Source: Gemmatimonadaceae bacterium (GTDB lineage: Bacteria > Gemmatimonadota > Gemmatimonadetes > Gemmatimonadales > Gemmatimonadaceae). Taken from it: a stretch of DNA of 49,105 bases. Where the stretch lies: NCBI GenBank assembly GCA_025931335.1, contig JAICNG010000020.1:1-49105 (forward strand), given 5' to 3'. Shown one piece after another: positions 7,620-15,121 of this stretch. The notes below the pieces were generated by a model. The model saw only the letters and a program-made list of their open reading frames with translations. It searched no databases and was not told the DNA's origin. The position numbers were made by a program, and so were the translations under genes. Positions within the stretch are counted from its first letter, which is position 1; every line of letters begins with the position of its first letter.

Positions 7620-8510
7620 ATGCGAGCCAAGCCAATCACTCTACTCGTCGCTGCCCTCGCGGCCGCGTGCGCGACGACGCCCCGCGTCGACCCCGCAACG
7701 GTCGAGTCGGCGATTCACGCCATCAATCGCCAGATGGAGCAGGCGGTGGCCTCGCGGAACGTGGACGCCATCGTGGCCCTGTACGCGACAGACGCCGTCT
7801 TCATGCCACCCAACACGGCCGCCCTTCGCGGGCATGCGGCCATCCGCGGCAACTGGGCTGAAGCGCTGAAGCTGCCCAACGCATCGCTCCGCCTGACGCC
7901 GACCAGGATCGACGTGGCCGCGAGCGGCGACCTCGCCACCGACGTGGGGACGTACACCTTCTCGTTCACCGGCGACCAGGGCCCGGTCAACGACCGCGGG
8001 AAGTACATGGTGCGATTCGCGAAGGTCGGCACGGAGTGGAAGATCGCGAACGACATCTTCAACAGCGATCTCCCGGCGGCCGCACCCGCGCCAGGGCCGG
8101 CGACGGTCGTCGTCCTCGAGCCCGCCGGCGATGACATGGTGATGAACGCCGCCGCCGGATTGACCTTCCAGCCGCTCGAGGTTCCTGGCTTCAAGTCGGG
8201 AATGCAGATCGCCGTCGTCCATGGCGACCCGATGGGCAAGGGCGACTACACGATCCGTCTGAAGCTCCCCGCCGGCTATACCTTCCCCGCGCACTATCAC
8301 CCGAACGCCGAGCACCTAACGGTGCTCTCCGGCGCGTTCCTGCTCGCGATGGGAGACAAGGAAGGGGGATCGCTGCACGAATACAAGCCGGGCGACTTCC
8401 TGTACATCCCGGGGAAAAAGCCGCACTACGGCGGTGCGAAGACGGAGACGGTGATCCAGCTGCACGGCATCGGGCCGTTCGAGATCAAGCTGGCAGGGGT
8501 AGCGGAGTAA
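7620..8510 (+). CDS. SnoaL/DUF4440-cupin fusion lipoprotein
   Basis: 296 aa, ATG 7620 behind GGAGG. The signal MRAKPITLLVAALAAAC gives an acylated Cys17. Residues about 28-150 are a SnoaL-like/DUF4440 cone fold (INRQMEQAVASRNVDAIVALYATDAVFMPP; KYMVRFAKVGTEWKI). Residues about 190-296 are a cupin barrel with metal-type motifs (PAHYHPNAEHLTVLSGAFLLAMGD; GDFLYIPGKKPHYGG), keeping the His-X-His, Glu and distal His ligands. Both domains occur separately in many small secreted proteins; together they suggest a small-molecule-binding or dioxygenase-like envelope protein. A GC-rich hairpin follows at 8519. Confidence 0.85.
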   Translation: MRAKPITLLVAALAAACATTPRVDPATVESAIHAINRQMEQAVASRNVDAIVALYATDAVFMPPNTAALRGHAAIRGNWAEALKLPNASLRLTPTRIDVAASGDLATDVGTYTFSFTGDQGPVNDRGKYMVRFAKVGTEWKIANDIFNSDLPAAAPAPGPATVVVLEPAGDDMVMNAAAGLTFQPLEVPGFKSGMQIAVVHGDPMGKGDYTIRLKLPAGYTFPAHYHPNAEHLTVLSGAFLLAMGDKEGGSLHEYKPGDFLYIPGKKPHYGGAKTETVIQLHGIGPFEIKLAGVAE

Positions 8511-8518
8511 GCTGAATC

Positions 8519-8548
8519 GGGGCCGCGGATGGTGTCGTCCGCGGCCCC
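8519..8548. terminator. Hairpin between convergent genes
   Basis: A perfect 11-bp stem (GGGGCCGCGGA / TCCGCGGCCCC) with an 8-base loop, nine bases after the cupin gene and facing the end of the DUF3303 gene. There is no T tract on either side. It is probably a bidirectional transcription-end or mRNA-end hairpin. Confidence 0.6.
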
Positions 8549-8555
8549 GCGTCCA

Positions 8556-8828
8556 TCACAGCCTTGGCGCGATCGCGGCCGACGTCTCCGCCGAGGTCAG
8601 CACCGGGATGACCTCGAACTCGACGAGGTCACTCCAGCGCTCGATCCATCGCGCGATGAGAGAGGCGTCGTCGCATTCCATCACCTGGTAGCAGCGGGTC
8701 ATGTCGAGCGTCACCCAGCTCGCGATGTAGCGGAGGCCGTCGGGCGCCAGCCGTCCTTCATCGCGAAAGCGACGATAGACGGGCACCGCGTCGCCATTGC
8801 GAAACCGCTCGATGATCATGTAGAGCAC
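8556..8828 (-). CDS. DUF3303 family protein
   Basis: 90 aa, GTG start at 8828, chosen because the family begins MLYMIIE. The whole chain matches DUF3303: IERFRNGDAVPVYRRFRDEGRLAPDGLRY, then RCYQVMECDDASLIARWIERWSDLVEFEVIPV. It is a small ferredoxin-like fold, probably cytoplasmic, of unknown biochemical role. It starts six bases after the stop of the LiaF-like gene, so the two are probably cotranscribed. Confidence 0.85.
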   Translation of the reverse strand: MLYMIIERFRNGDAVPVYRRFRDEGRLAPDGLRYIASWVTLDMTRCYQVMECDDASLIARWIERWSDLVEFEVIPVLTSAETSAAIAPRL

Positions 8829-8834
8829 GGCCGC

Positions 8835-9323
8835 TCATCCCTTTCGCGAGGATAGTCTCGCGCGGATCCGCTCGATCCACCCCGGCGCGTTCGGGTCGAT
8901 CACGTTGATCGTCACCGCGCCGAAGGCGGACGCCCCCGTTACACGCAGCAATGGCGCGTCGGGTGCCGTCGTGCTCGGCGCCGAGCGAGTGACCTCGAAA
9001 ATGCCGACAAAGGGTTGCCCTTCGACCTCGATGCGGATGCCGGGGGGCACGGTGATCTCGACGTTCCCGAAGATGCACCGGACCTCGATGTGCGATTCCC
9101 CGGGGCCGAGTCGGGCTCTCGTGAGGTCGAGCTCGACGTTCCCCATGAACGCGACGACACGGAACGCGCGCGGCAGAATCCAGTCGCCATCTCGATTCGT
9201 GCTCGACAGAAAGACGACGGCGCCGCGACGCTCGGGAACGAGCTCGGCCGGGATCACCACCGGGCTCGCGGGAGCCCGTTCGGCGCCGGGTGCCGGGGGA
9301 GACGGAGGTCGTGTCGAGGTCAC
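8835..9323 (-). CDS. LiaF-like C-terminal domain protein
   Basis: About 162 aa if it starts at GTG 9323. The frame is open to 9608, but that would run antisense through the start of the lipoprotein gene at 9429; no good ribosome site settles the start. Residues about 35-130 show the repeating short beta-strands of the LiaF/DUF2154 'cell wall-active antibiotics response' domain (AVVFLSSTNRDGDW; VVAFMGNVELDLTRARL; IEVRCIFGNVEITVPPGIRIEVEG), with the typical Gly-Asn-Val turns. There is no membrane segment, so it may act as a soluble scaffold. In Bacillus, LiaF inhibits a cell-envelope stress two-component system; none is seen here. Confidence 0.75.
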   Translation of the reverse strand: MTSTRPPSPPAPGAERAPASPVVIPAELVPERRGAVVFLSSTNRDGDWILPRAFRVVAFMGNVELDLTRARLGPGESHIEVRCIFGNVEITVPPGIRIEVEGQPFVGIFEVTRSAPSTTAPDAPLLRVTGASAFGAVTINVIDPNAPGWIERIRARLSSRKG

Positions 9324-9428
9324 GAATACACTGACGGGGATGCTCGGGCGCGAGTTTCGCCAGCCGCGGAAGTGAAGTGTCCCGCGCGAGTTGCGTGGCA
9401 CCGCCCGAATCTTGCACTGGCGGGCCGC

Positions 9429-9980
9429 ATGAACAAGCGCCTCGCGTTCGCCCCTCTCGCATTCGTGCTCCTCGCCTGTTCCGACGTGGCGACTCGCCCC
9501 GAAGCCGGGCGCATCAACACCGACACCACGCAAGCGCAGGACACCGCCCAGACGCCTGATACCACCGGGATCTCCCAACGGCGGCTCATCGAGTGTCCCA
9601 CCGCGCAAACGGCGACGAGAACTGGCCTGGTGGGAGTGTTAGGCGGCACGGTCGCCGTGGCGGGAACATCGATCTCGCTTCCGGCGGGCTCCGTCCTGGC
9701 ATCGACCCTCATCCGCGTGACAGTCCCTGCGTCGACGTACATGGAGGTCGACGTCACCGCCGACGACTTGCTGAGCTTCCTCTTCCTGAAGCGGGTGACG
9801 ATCACGATCGACTACTCGCGCTGTCCCGCGAGCGTCACGCAGGGGAAGACGCTGACCGTCTGGCACATCAACACGCAGACGAAGGCCCTGCTGGAGAACA
9901 TGCACGGCGTGAACGACCCGGTGCAGCGCAAGATCTCGTTCACGACGGATCACCTTTCCGGATACGCGATTGCGCAGTAA
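9429..9980 (+). CDS. Secreted lipoprotein with ECPT-motif domain
   Basis: 183 aa. Signal MNKRLAFAPLAFVLLAC (Cys17), then a Thr/Asp/Gln-rich spacer to about residue 48. The folded part begins LIECPTAQTATRTGLVGVLGGTVAVAGTSISLPAGSV and continues through LIRVTVPASTYMEVDV and a final DHLSGYAIAQ. The layout (GLxGxLGGT...IxxPxGA...vP) resembles ZU5-like beta domains. Two other cysteines (in ECPT and SRCP) could form a disulfide. The 64-aa ORF at 7251 is a shortened relative. Function unknown. Confidence 0.7.
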   Translation: MNKRLAFAPLAFVLLACSDVATRPEAGRINTDTTQAQDTAQTPDTTGISQRRLIECPTAQTATRTGLVGVLGGTVAVAGTSISLPAGSVLASTLIRVTVPASTYMEVDVTADDLLSFLFLKRVTITIDYSRCPASVTQGKTLTVWHINTQTKALLENMHGVNDPVQRKISFTTDHLSGYAIAQ

Positions 9981-9984
9981 CGGC

Positions 9985-10073
9985 AATGAGGAATGATGAC
10001 TGGGGAGTGAGGAAGTCGATCGAGTGATGCCCATCGATCGATTTCCTCACTCCTCGGCCCTCATTCCTCATTC
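9985..10073. repeat. Inverted word repeat (AATGAGGAATGA family)
   Basis: Left arm 9985-10024 (words AATGAGGAATGA and GGGGAGTGAGGAA, then GATCGA). Right arm 10033-10073 (TCGATCGAT, TTCCTCACTCC, CTCATTCCTCATT). An imperfect hairpin of about 40 bp per arm lies between two co-directional genes, just after the lipoprotein stop codon. Confidence 0.85.
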
Positions 10074-10129
10074 GCTTCCCAAGGGCGCTCCTCTGGCGTC
10101 CTGCGGCGCGATGACATATTCGTTTCCGC

Positions 10130-10885
10130 ATGGAAGCGTCCGGCTCGCCCGAGCTTCGGCCACGTCACCACTGGGTCGTGCGCATCACCCATTGGGTGAA
10201 CGTGCTCGCCGTCGTGCTCATGATCGGCAGCGGGCTGCGGATCTTCAACGCCTATCCCCAGTTTGCCCGCAAGGGTGAGACGTTCTGCTGCTACCCGTTC
10301 GCGGGCGATCCGATTCCCGCCTGGCTGACGTTCGGCGGATGGCTCGCCGGCGCGCGCAACTGGCATTTCGCGGCGATGTGGCTCCTGGTCGTGAACGGCC
10401 TCATCTACCTCGCCTTCATCTATCTGCACGGTGAATGGCGCGACCTCGTGCCCAGACGCGGATACGTTCGCGACGCCTGGGAGATGACCAGGTTCTACTT
10501 CTTCCTGCGAAAGGACCACCCGCGACAGGGCAAGCACAACGCGCTACAGCGCGGAGCCTACTTCGCCATGCCACTCATTGGCCTCGTCCTGGTGCTCACC
10601 GGTCTCGCGATCTGGAAGCCGGTGCAGCTCGGGCTCCTGACGTCGCTGTTCGGTGGATACGTGTGGGCGAGATACTGGCACTTCGTCGCGACGTGGCTGC
10701 TCGTGCTCCTCACGGTCGTGCACGTGTTCATGGTGGTCGCCGTCGATCCGTACTCGATCCGCGCGATGGTGACCGGTCGCTACAAGGAGGCCTGGTCACC
10801 GGAAGCGCGCAACGCGCGGCCATTCCTTCGCCTCCGGCCTCGGCCGAGCGTGGCGACCGACATTGACGAACAGCGAGGCCAGTGA
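10130..10885 (+). CDS. Cytochrome b/b6-type membrane subunit
   Basis: 251 aa with four or five membrane helices (HWVNVLAVVLMIGSGLRIF; WHFAAMWLLVVNGLIYLAFIYL; GAYFAMPLIGLVLVLTGLAIW; WHFVATWLLVLLTVVHVFMVV). Histidines placed for two b-haems occur in HHWVVRITHW, ARNWHF, and ARYWHF with VVHVF. This matches cytochrome b561/thiosulfate-reductase-type haem b subunits. Its stop overlaps the start of the molybdoenzyme gene (TGATG), so it is the likely membrane anchor and electron donor or acceptor, analogous to MsrQ beside MsrP but of a different family. Confidence 0.88.
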   Translation: MEASGSPELRPRHHWVVRITHWVNVLAVVLMIGSGLRIFNAYPQFARKGETFCCYPFAGDPIPAWLTFGGWLAGARNWHFAAMWLLVVNGLIYLAFIYLHGEWRDLVPRRGYVRDAWEMTRFYFFLRKDHPRQGKHNALQRGAYFAMPLIGLVLVLTGLAIWKPVQLGLLTSLFGGYVWARYWHFVATWLLVLLTVVHVFMVVAVDPYSIRAMVTGRYKEAWSPEARNARPFLRLRPRPSVATDIDEQRGQ

Positions 10886-11619
10886 TGAAAGACGACCGCG
10901 AATCGTCACCCGGTCTCGACCGGCGATCGTTCATTCAGCTCACCGGCGCCGCGGTGACCACGGCCCTCCTCGGATGCGACGGGCGCGGCCCGCGCGACGC
11001 GCAGAAGGTGCTGCGGTGGGCAGAGGCGCGGAACGAACGCGTGGAGCGGGCCTTGTTCCGGCACACGTCAATGGACCGCGCGTCCCGGAACGCGAAGCTC
11101 GCCGGGGCCGCGTTTCCCGTCTATTACGTATCGAAGACCCTGCCCGTGTGGGATGCATCGGTGCGCGGGCCCTGGGCGCTCGAGGTCAGCGGACTCGTCA
11201 GGCGCCCGCTCCGGCTCGCGCTCGAGGACCTCCTCAAGCTCAAGCAGACGCGTCAGCGTGTGAACCACTACTGCGTCGAGGGGTGGACGGCGGTGGCCGA
11301 CTGGTGGGGGGTGCGGGTGTCGGAGCTCGCGCGGCTCGCGGACGTGATGCCGGATGCCAAGTACGTCGATTTCCAGTCGTTCGACGACGGGTATCACGAG
11401 AGCTGGGACATCGACAGCGCGCTGCATCGACAGACGCTCGTCGCCTACGCGATGGATGGACGGCTCCTCTCCCCGGCGCACGGCGCACCGGCTCGGCTGC
11501 ACTCGCCGATCAAGCTTGGCTACAAAAGCACGAAGTTCCTCACGCGCGTCGTATTCATGCCGCGGCGCAATGGTGGCTACTGGAGCGATCAGGGCTACGA
11601 GTGGTACGCGGGAACGTAG
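10885..11619 (+). CDS. MsrP/YedY-like molybdopterin oxidoreductase
   Basis: 244 aa from ATG 10885 (a GTG at 10882 is also possible), overlapping the cytochrome b stop. The N-terminus RRSFIQLTGAAVTTALLGC is a Tat signal with a possible lipobox. The body is the sulfite-oxidase-type molybdopterin fold: LEVSGLVRRPLRLALEDL, then VNHYCVEGWTAVADWWGV, where the Cys is the expected molybdenum ligand, then DFQSFDDGYHESWDI and GAPARLHSPIKLGYKSTKF. Known relatives reduce methionine sulfoxides or other S/N-oxides in the periplasm. The exact substrate cannot be read from sequence. Confidence 0.87.
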   Translation: MKDDRESSPGLDRRSFIQLTGAAVTTALLGCDGRGPRDAQKVLRWAEARNERVERALFRHTSMDRASRNAKLAGAAFPVYYVSKTLPVWDASVRGPWALEVSGLVRRPLRLALEDLLKLKQTRQRVNHYCVEGWTAVADWWGVRVSELARLADVMPDAKYVDFQSFDDGYHESWDIDSALHRQTLVAYAMDGRLLSPAHGAPARLHSPIKLGYKSTKFLTRVVFMPRRNGGYWSDQGYEWYAGT

Positions 11620-11695
11620 CGGCCAGATCGGCGTCAGGCGCTCCTGCGGCGTCGCGCGTGCGCTCCGACATCCGCAGCGCGCGACGCCTCACGAC

Positions 11696-11962
11696 TCAGG
11701 CGAAGCGCTTGAGCGACCGCTCGCGCGCTTTCTGCGCCTCGAGCTCGCGATTCCGCGGAGGCGCGTTGGTCTTGAGCGACGCGATCAACCGGTGCGCGGC
11801 GTCGGTGACCTCATCGACGGCAAGATCGAACGCCGCTTCGTTCGCTTTCGAGGGACGCGCCGTTCCACTCAGCTTGCGAACGAACTGAAGCGCCGAGGCG
11901 CGGATCTCATCCTCGGTCGCGGGCGGCTCGAAGTTGGCGAGGGTTTTGATGTTTCGGCACAT
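11696..11962 (-). CDS. DUF2277 domain protein
   Basis: 88 aa, ATG at 11962. The chain matches DUF2277 end to end: MCRNIKTLANFEPPATEDEI, LQFVRKLSGTARPSKANEAAFDLAVDEV, and the basic tail APPRNRELEAQKARERSLKRFA. It is a small, probably helical cytoplasmic protein of unknown role. The longer upstream frame is discarded because it runs through a G/C word repeat. A palindrome ACTTTCGAAAGT (11978-11989) lies 16 bases upstream of the start. Confidence 0.88.
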   Translation of the reverse strand: MCRNIKTLANFEPPATEDEIRASALQFVRKLSGTARPSKANEAAFDLAVDEVTDAAHRLIASLKTNAPPRNRELEAQKARERSLKRFA

Positions 11963-11998
11963 GGGAGTGGGAGTCTGACTTTCGAAAGTATGTTTGAG

Positions 11999-12091
11999 TG
12001 GGCCGGGGGCCAAGGGCCACGCGGGGTCGGGGGAGGATTGACTGCGGGCCCTGGACCCACCCCCTGGCCCCTGGCCCTTGACCCTTGACCC
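11999..12091. repeat. Inverted word repeat (GGGCC/GGGGTC words)
   Basis: Left arm about 11999-12037 (GGCCGGGGGCCAAGGGCC, GGGGTCGGGGG); right arm about 12049-12091 (CCCTGGACCC, CCCCTGGCCC, CTTGACCCTTGACCC). It sits in the divergent promoter region between the DUF2277 gene and metK. Confidence 0.8.
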
Positions 12092-12092
12092 A

Positions 12093-12115
12093 GGGTTGAC
12101 GCTACGCGTCAACCC
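12093..12115. promoter_or_regulatory. Perfect 10-bp hairpin upstream of metK
   Basis: GGGTTGACGC, three bases, GCGTCAACCC. It adjoins the word repeat and lies about 160 bases before metK. It may be an operator or part of the leader; there is no T tract. Confidence 0.5.
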
Positions 12116-12192
12116 AGCCATGTTCCGGGTGCGCGGCGATTTCCCCGATTTGACGGGCCGCGCACGGGAGCAATCCCGCACCAAACCGTCTA

Positions 12193-12239
12193 AGTCGCGG
12201 CGAAACGGCCTGCGACTCCTCGGAGTCGCGGGCCGTTTT
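12193..12239 (+). promoter_or_regulatory. Possible attenuator in the metK leader
   Basis: A strong terminator-like hairpin (12203-12238) pairs AAACGGCC with GGCCGTTT and GCGACTC with GAGTCGC around a CTCG loop, ending in TTTT. It lies 38 bases before metK, with no plus-strand gene between 11619 and metK for it to terminate. AGTCGC at 12193-12198 can instead pair with GCGACT at 12212-12217, a structure that excludes the terminator. This is the usual terminator/antiterminator arrangement. I cannot match the upstream sequence to a known SAM or SAH riboswitch. Confidence 0.5.
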
Positions 12240-12276
12240 CTCGTGAGGCGGGGACCTCAACCCGAAGGACACGAAC

Positions 12277-13404
12277 ATGGCCATCGCGACACGCCCCCGC
12301 CCCGCGGCCCGAACCGCACTCCACGTCATCACCTCGGAGTCGGTCTCCGAGGGCCACCCCGACAAGGTGTGCGACCTCATCGCCGACAGCGTGCTCGACG
12401 CGCACCTCGCGCAGGATCCCAACGCGCGCGTCGCGTGCGAGGTCCTGTGCAAGGCCGGCAACGTCGTGCTGGCGGGGGAGATCACGTCGAGCGCGCGCAT
12501 CGACCATGAGAAGATCGCGCGCGCGGCGATTCGCGAGATCGGCTACGTCGACCCCGGCGAAGCCTTTCACGCCGACGGCGTGCGCGTCACGCAGCTCATC
12601 TCGCACCAGGCGCAGGAGATCAAGCAGGGCGTCGACATCGGTGGCGCCGGCGACCAGGGACTGATGTTCGGGTACGCCACCGATGAGACCGACGCGCTCA
12701 TGCCCCTGCCGATCCTCCTCGCGCACGCGCTCGCGGCGCGACTGGCGGCGGACCGCAAGTCCGGACGCATCCCCTGGCTCCGCCCCGATGCGAAGACGCA
12801 AGTCTCCGTCGCGTACGACTCGTCAGGCTTTCCGGCCGAGGTGCGCACCGTGCTCGTGTCGGCGCAGCACGCGCCCGATGTGACGCAGGTGGCCATCCGC
12901 GAGTACCTCACCGATTCGGTGATTCCGGACGTGCTCGGCGAGTGGCATCACGAGAATCTGGCCATTCTCGTGAACCCGACCGGCAGCTTCGTCGAGGGGG
13001 GGCCCTCGACCGACTGCGGCGTGACGGGCCGCAAGATCATCGTCGACACCTATGGCGGCGCGGCGCGGCATGGCGGCGGCGCCTTCAGCGGAAAGGATCC
13101 GTCGAAGGTGGATCGCAGCGGCGCCTACTTCGGGCGGTTCGTGGCGCGACAGGTCGTCCGCGAGGGGCTCGCGCACCGGTGCGAGGTGCAGGTGGCCTAC
13201 GCGATCGGCCGTCCGCGCCCCGTCTCGGTGGACGTCGAGACGTTCGGCACCGGCAACCCGCTGCGCGCCGAGCGGTTCGTGGCCGACAACTTCGACTTCA
13301 GCCCGAACGCGATCATCGAGCGGCTCGCGCTGCGGCGGCCGATCTACCGCGAGACGACGAACTATGGCCATTTCGGGCGGCCTGGGCTGCCCTGGGAGGA
13401 GTAG
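12277..13404 (+). CDS. metK: S-adenosylmethionine synthetase
   Basis: 375 aa. The enzyme makes S-adenosylmethionine from methionine and ATP in the cytoplasm. Diagnostic motifs are present in order: TSESVSEGHPDKVCDLIADS (ATP/Mg site with His and Asp), the GAGDQGLMFGYATDET signature near residue 125, and GGGAFSGKDPSKVDRSGAY near residue 267. Length is normal for the family. The upstream region carries a terminator-like hairpin with an alternative fold, consistent with regulated expression. A 192-bp perfect-ended inverted repeat follows the stop codon. Confidence 0.97.
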   Translation: MAIATRPRPAARTALHVITSESVSEGHPDKVCDLIADSVLDAHLAQDPNARVACEVLCKAGNVVLAGEITSSARIDHEKIARAAIREIGYVDPGEAFHADGVRVTQLISHQAQEIKQGVDIGGAGDQGLMFGYATDETDALMPLPILLAHALAARLAADRKSGRIPWLRPDAKTQVSVAYDSSGFPAEVRTVLVSAQHAPDVTQVAIREYLTDSVIPDVLGEWHHENLAILVNPTGSFVEGGPSTDCGVTGRKIIVDTYGGAARHGGGAFSGKDPSKVDRSGAYFGRFVARQVVREGLAHRCEVQVAYAIGRPRPVSVDVETFGTGNPLRAERFVADNFDFSPNAIIERLALRRPIYRETTNYGHFGRPGLPWEE

Positions 13405-13422
13405 CGGGCTGTCGCATTCTGA

Positions 13423-13614
13423 CATCCAGGTTCAAAGGACATACGGATGACGCGGATGCAACGGATCCGGCCGATCGCACCCGGCGCATTTAATCCCTCC
13501 TCTACAGGAGCAAGTAGCAGTTCTTTGGGTTGCGCGAGGAGAGTGATCGCCGCCGGGAGCAATCCGCCGGATTCGCTGCATCAGCTGCATCCGTATGTCC
13601 TTTGAACCTGGATG
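13423..13614. repeat. 192-bp element with perfect 27-bp terminal inverted repeats
   Basis: Positions 13423-13449 and 13588-13614 are exact reverse complements (27 of 27). Inside, GGATGACGCGGATGCAACGGATCC on the left is mirrored more loosely on the right, and an unpaired core of about 65 bases follows. It lies between convergent metK and the DinB gene. I see no target-site duplication or reading frame. It could act as a bidirectional terminator, or be a MITE- or REPIN-like mobile remnant. Confidence 0.88.
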
Positions 13615-13631
13615 CCAGCCTCGGCCGAGCC

Positions 13632-14177
13632 CTACGAAACCGCCAGACCGTAGCGCTCCAGCAGGAGCTTCCGGTGATGCAGCTCGTGGCCGGCGATCAT
13701 CCAGATCAGGCTCCGCACCGTGAAGCGCAGACCCGAGGCCATGCCGGCCCGCTGCATGGTCTCGGCGTCAAAGCTCTGCACCAGCGTTAGGCTCGCGGCG
13801 CGCACCGACGCCCACTCGTAGAGCAGCTCCCGCAGCGGGCGGTGTCGCGCGTTGCTGTTGGGCGCCCAGATGTTCTGCTCGAACCCGGGCAGCGCCGTCT
13901 CCGGATCACGCGCGATCCACAGCGCGCGGCCCGCGAACACGCGCTCCATGTCGGTCAGGTGACCGACGACCTCCCGGAAGCTCCACTTCCCCGGCTCGTA
14001 CGACCACGCCTCGCGAGACATCGGAACCGACTCCAGCAGCTCCCGTGTCTGCGGGAACGACCGCGCCAGCGTCAGGGAAATGTCCCCGTCAGGCACGAGC
14101 GAAAGGTACCGCTCATAGTAGTCATCATACTCGTCGCGCTCGGGCCTGAGCGCGACCGCATCGATCGCCGTCGTCAT
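13632..14177 (-). CDS. DinB-family protein
   Basis: 181 aa. A four-helix DinB/YfiT-type fold is indicated by PMSREAWSYEPGKWSFREVVGHLTDMERVFAGRALWIARD and by HELHHRKLLLERY near the C-terminus. His in the GHLTD motif and the HELHH pair are the expected divalent-metal ligands. The family includes mycothiol- or bacillithiol-dependent transferases and many uncharacterised members, often stress-linked. Cytoplasmic; no signal peptide. The thiol cofactor in this organism is unknown. Confidence 0.88.
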   Translation of the reverse strand: MTTAIDAVALRPERDEYDDYYERYLSLVPDGDISLTLARSFPQTRELLESVPMSREAWSYEPGKWSFREVVGHLTDMERVFAGRALWIARDPETALPGFEQNIWAPNSNARHRPLRELLYEWASVRAASLTLVQSFDAETMQRAGMASGLRFTVRSLIWMIAGHELHHRKLLLERYGLAVS

Positions 14178-14241
14178 CCTTCCTCCTGTGCCGCGGCGAC
14201 GAGCATCGCGTCGACGCGACCCGCCGTGTCGTATCCCTTCC

Positions 14242-14397
14242 TTAGACCGCCCTCCCGATGCTGCCGAGGATGGCGATGCCTAACGTGCCATCCAGCTCGG
14301 CGCCCGTCTCGGACATCAACGACGCCGCGAGGCACGGGAGCGCGATGACAGCGAGCCCGATCCATTCGCGGCGTGTGGCCTTGGTGACGGCAGCCAT
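14242..14397 (-). pseudogene. Internally deleted DHA2-type MFS transporter remnant
   Basis: A 51-codon frame. The first ~22 residues (TKATRREWIGLAVIALPCL) look like the start of a DHA2 drug:H+ antiporter, just before transmembrane helix 1. The rest (SLMSETGAELDGTLGIAILGSIGRAV) looks like the loop and last helix of the same family (typical ...SETSxExGGALGIAVLGSIGTAV). About 400 residues are missing between them, so this is probably an in-frame internal deletion of a ~470-aa gene, no longer able to transport. Confidence 0.6.
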
Positions 14398-14566
14398 CAG
14401 TGGTGGATTGAATCTGGCGCTGAGCCGCCAGGCCGCCGGTGAGGGACGCAACGAATCGCGTCCCCCGTGCTACGAAAACATTTGCCGTCGGACTGCTCGA
14501 TGATCATGTGCGGTTAAGGCCTTTCCGACCACGATTGGTTCCCGACGCGTCGCCGCCTCGCGAGGG

Positions 14567-14597
14567 CGCCGGGCGCGATGAGACCCGACGCCCGGCG
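14567..14597 (-). terminator. Hairpin downstream of the AHSA1 gene
   Basis: A 9-bp perfect stem CGCCGGGCG/CGCCCGGCG with a 13-base loop, about 18 bases beyond the AHSA1 stop codon on the minus strand. There is no T tract, so the termination role is tentative. The rest of the ~220-base gap up to the MFS remnant shows nothing else. Confidence 0.45.
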
Positions 14598-14614
14598 TCC
14601 GCGTCACCCCATCC

Positions 14615-15121
14615 TCACACCAGCGACTCCAGAAGCTCGGCGAGGCGGTCCATCGTCTCGCGCATTCCGGACTCCATCCCCGACTGGATGAGCCCGTCGC
14701 GATCCTCCACCGACTTGAAGAGCACGCGCGTCGTCCACTGTGTCTTCCCGTCATGCTCCTCGAGCGTCAGCGTCTCGAGCGATTCGTGGCCGGGCGGAAT
14801 GCCTTCGAAGTTCCACGTCTGCACGATGCGCTCCGGGCGAACGACTTCGCGGTATTCGCCGGAGAACGCGTACTCGTTGCCATCGGGACCGCGCTGCACG
14901 AAGCGCCAGGACCCGCCGGGGCGCAGATCGATCTTGCACGACAGCATCTCGGTCCCGCGAGGGCCGTACCACCGTCCGACGTGCTCACACTTCGTGATCG
15001 CGTCGAAGACCAGCGCGCGTGGCGCGTTGAAGGTGCGTGTAATCATGATCTCGCGATCGGACGGCAGCGACATCGTCGTCCGGTTGTCGGTGCTAGCGTT
15101 TGCTGCTTTTGCGGCGGGCAT
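14615..15121 (-). CDS. SRPBCC / AHSA1-family protein
   Basis: 168 aa from ATG 15121, which follows GGAG seven bases upstream and overlaps the last 29 bases of the ArsR gene. The START-like fold is clear: EIMITRTFNAPRALVFDAITKCEHVGRWYGP, MLSCKIDLRPGGSWRF, GEYREVVRPERIVQTWNFEG and a C-terminal GMESGMRETMDRLAELL helix. AHSA1/Bet v1-like domains bind hydrophobic ligands. Pairing with an upstream ArsR gene is a common, conserved arrangement, in which the regulator probably controls both genes. Confidence 0.9.
   Translation of the reverse strand: MPAAKAANASTDNRTTMSLPSDREIMITRTFNAPRALVFDAITKCEHVGRWYGPRGTEMLSCKIDLRPGGSWRFVQRGPDGNEYAFSGEYREVVRPERIVQTWNFEGIPPGHESLETLTLEEHDGKTQWTTRVLFKSVEDRDGLIQSGMESGMRETMDRLAELLESLV

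Noticed and set aside
12000..12277. Known SAM or SAH riboswitch upstream of metK
   Set aside because: I could not match the conserved cores of SAM-I, SAM-II, SAM-IV or SAH aptamers; only the terminator/antiterminator pair was kept.
12277..13493. Large arginine-rich frames over metK and over both RND permeases (for example 32445-34511)
   Set aside because: They are shadows of strongly supported genes, with no recognisable motif.
14174..14365. 63-aa minus-strand ORF overlapping the DinB start
   Set aside because: Low-complexity Arg/His-rich sequence in another frame of the MFS remnant; no ribosome site or family resemblance.
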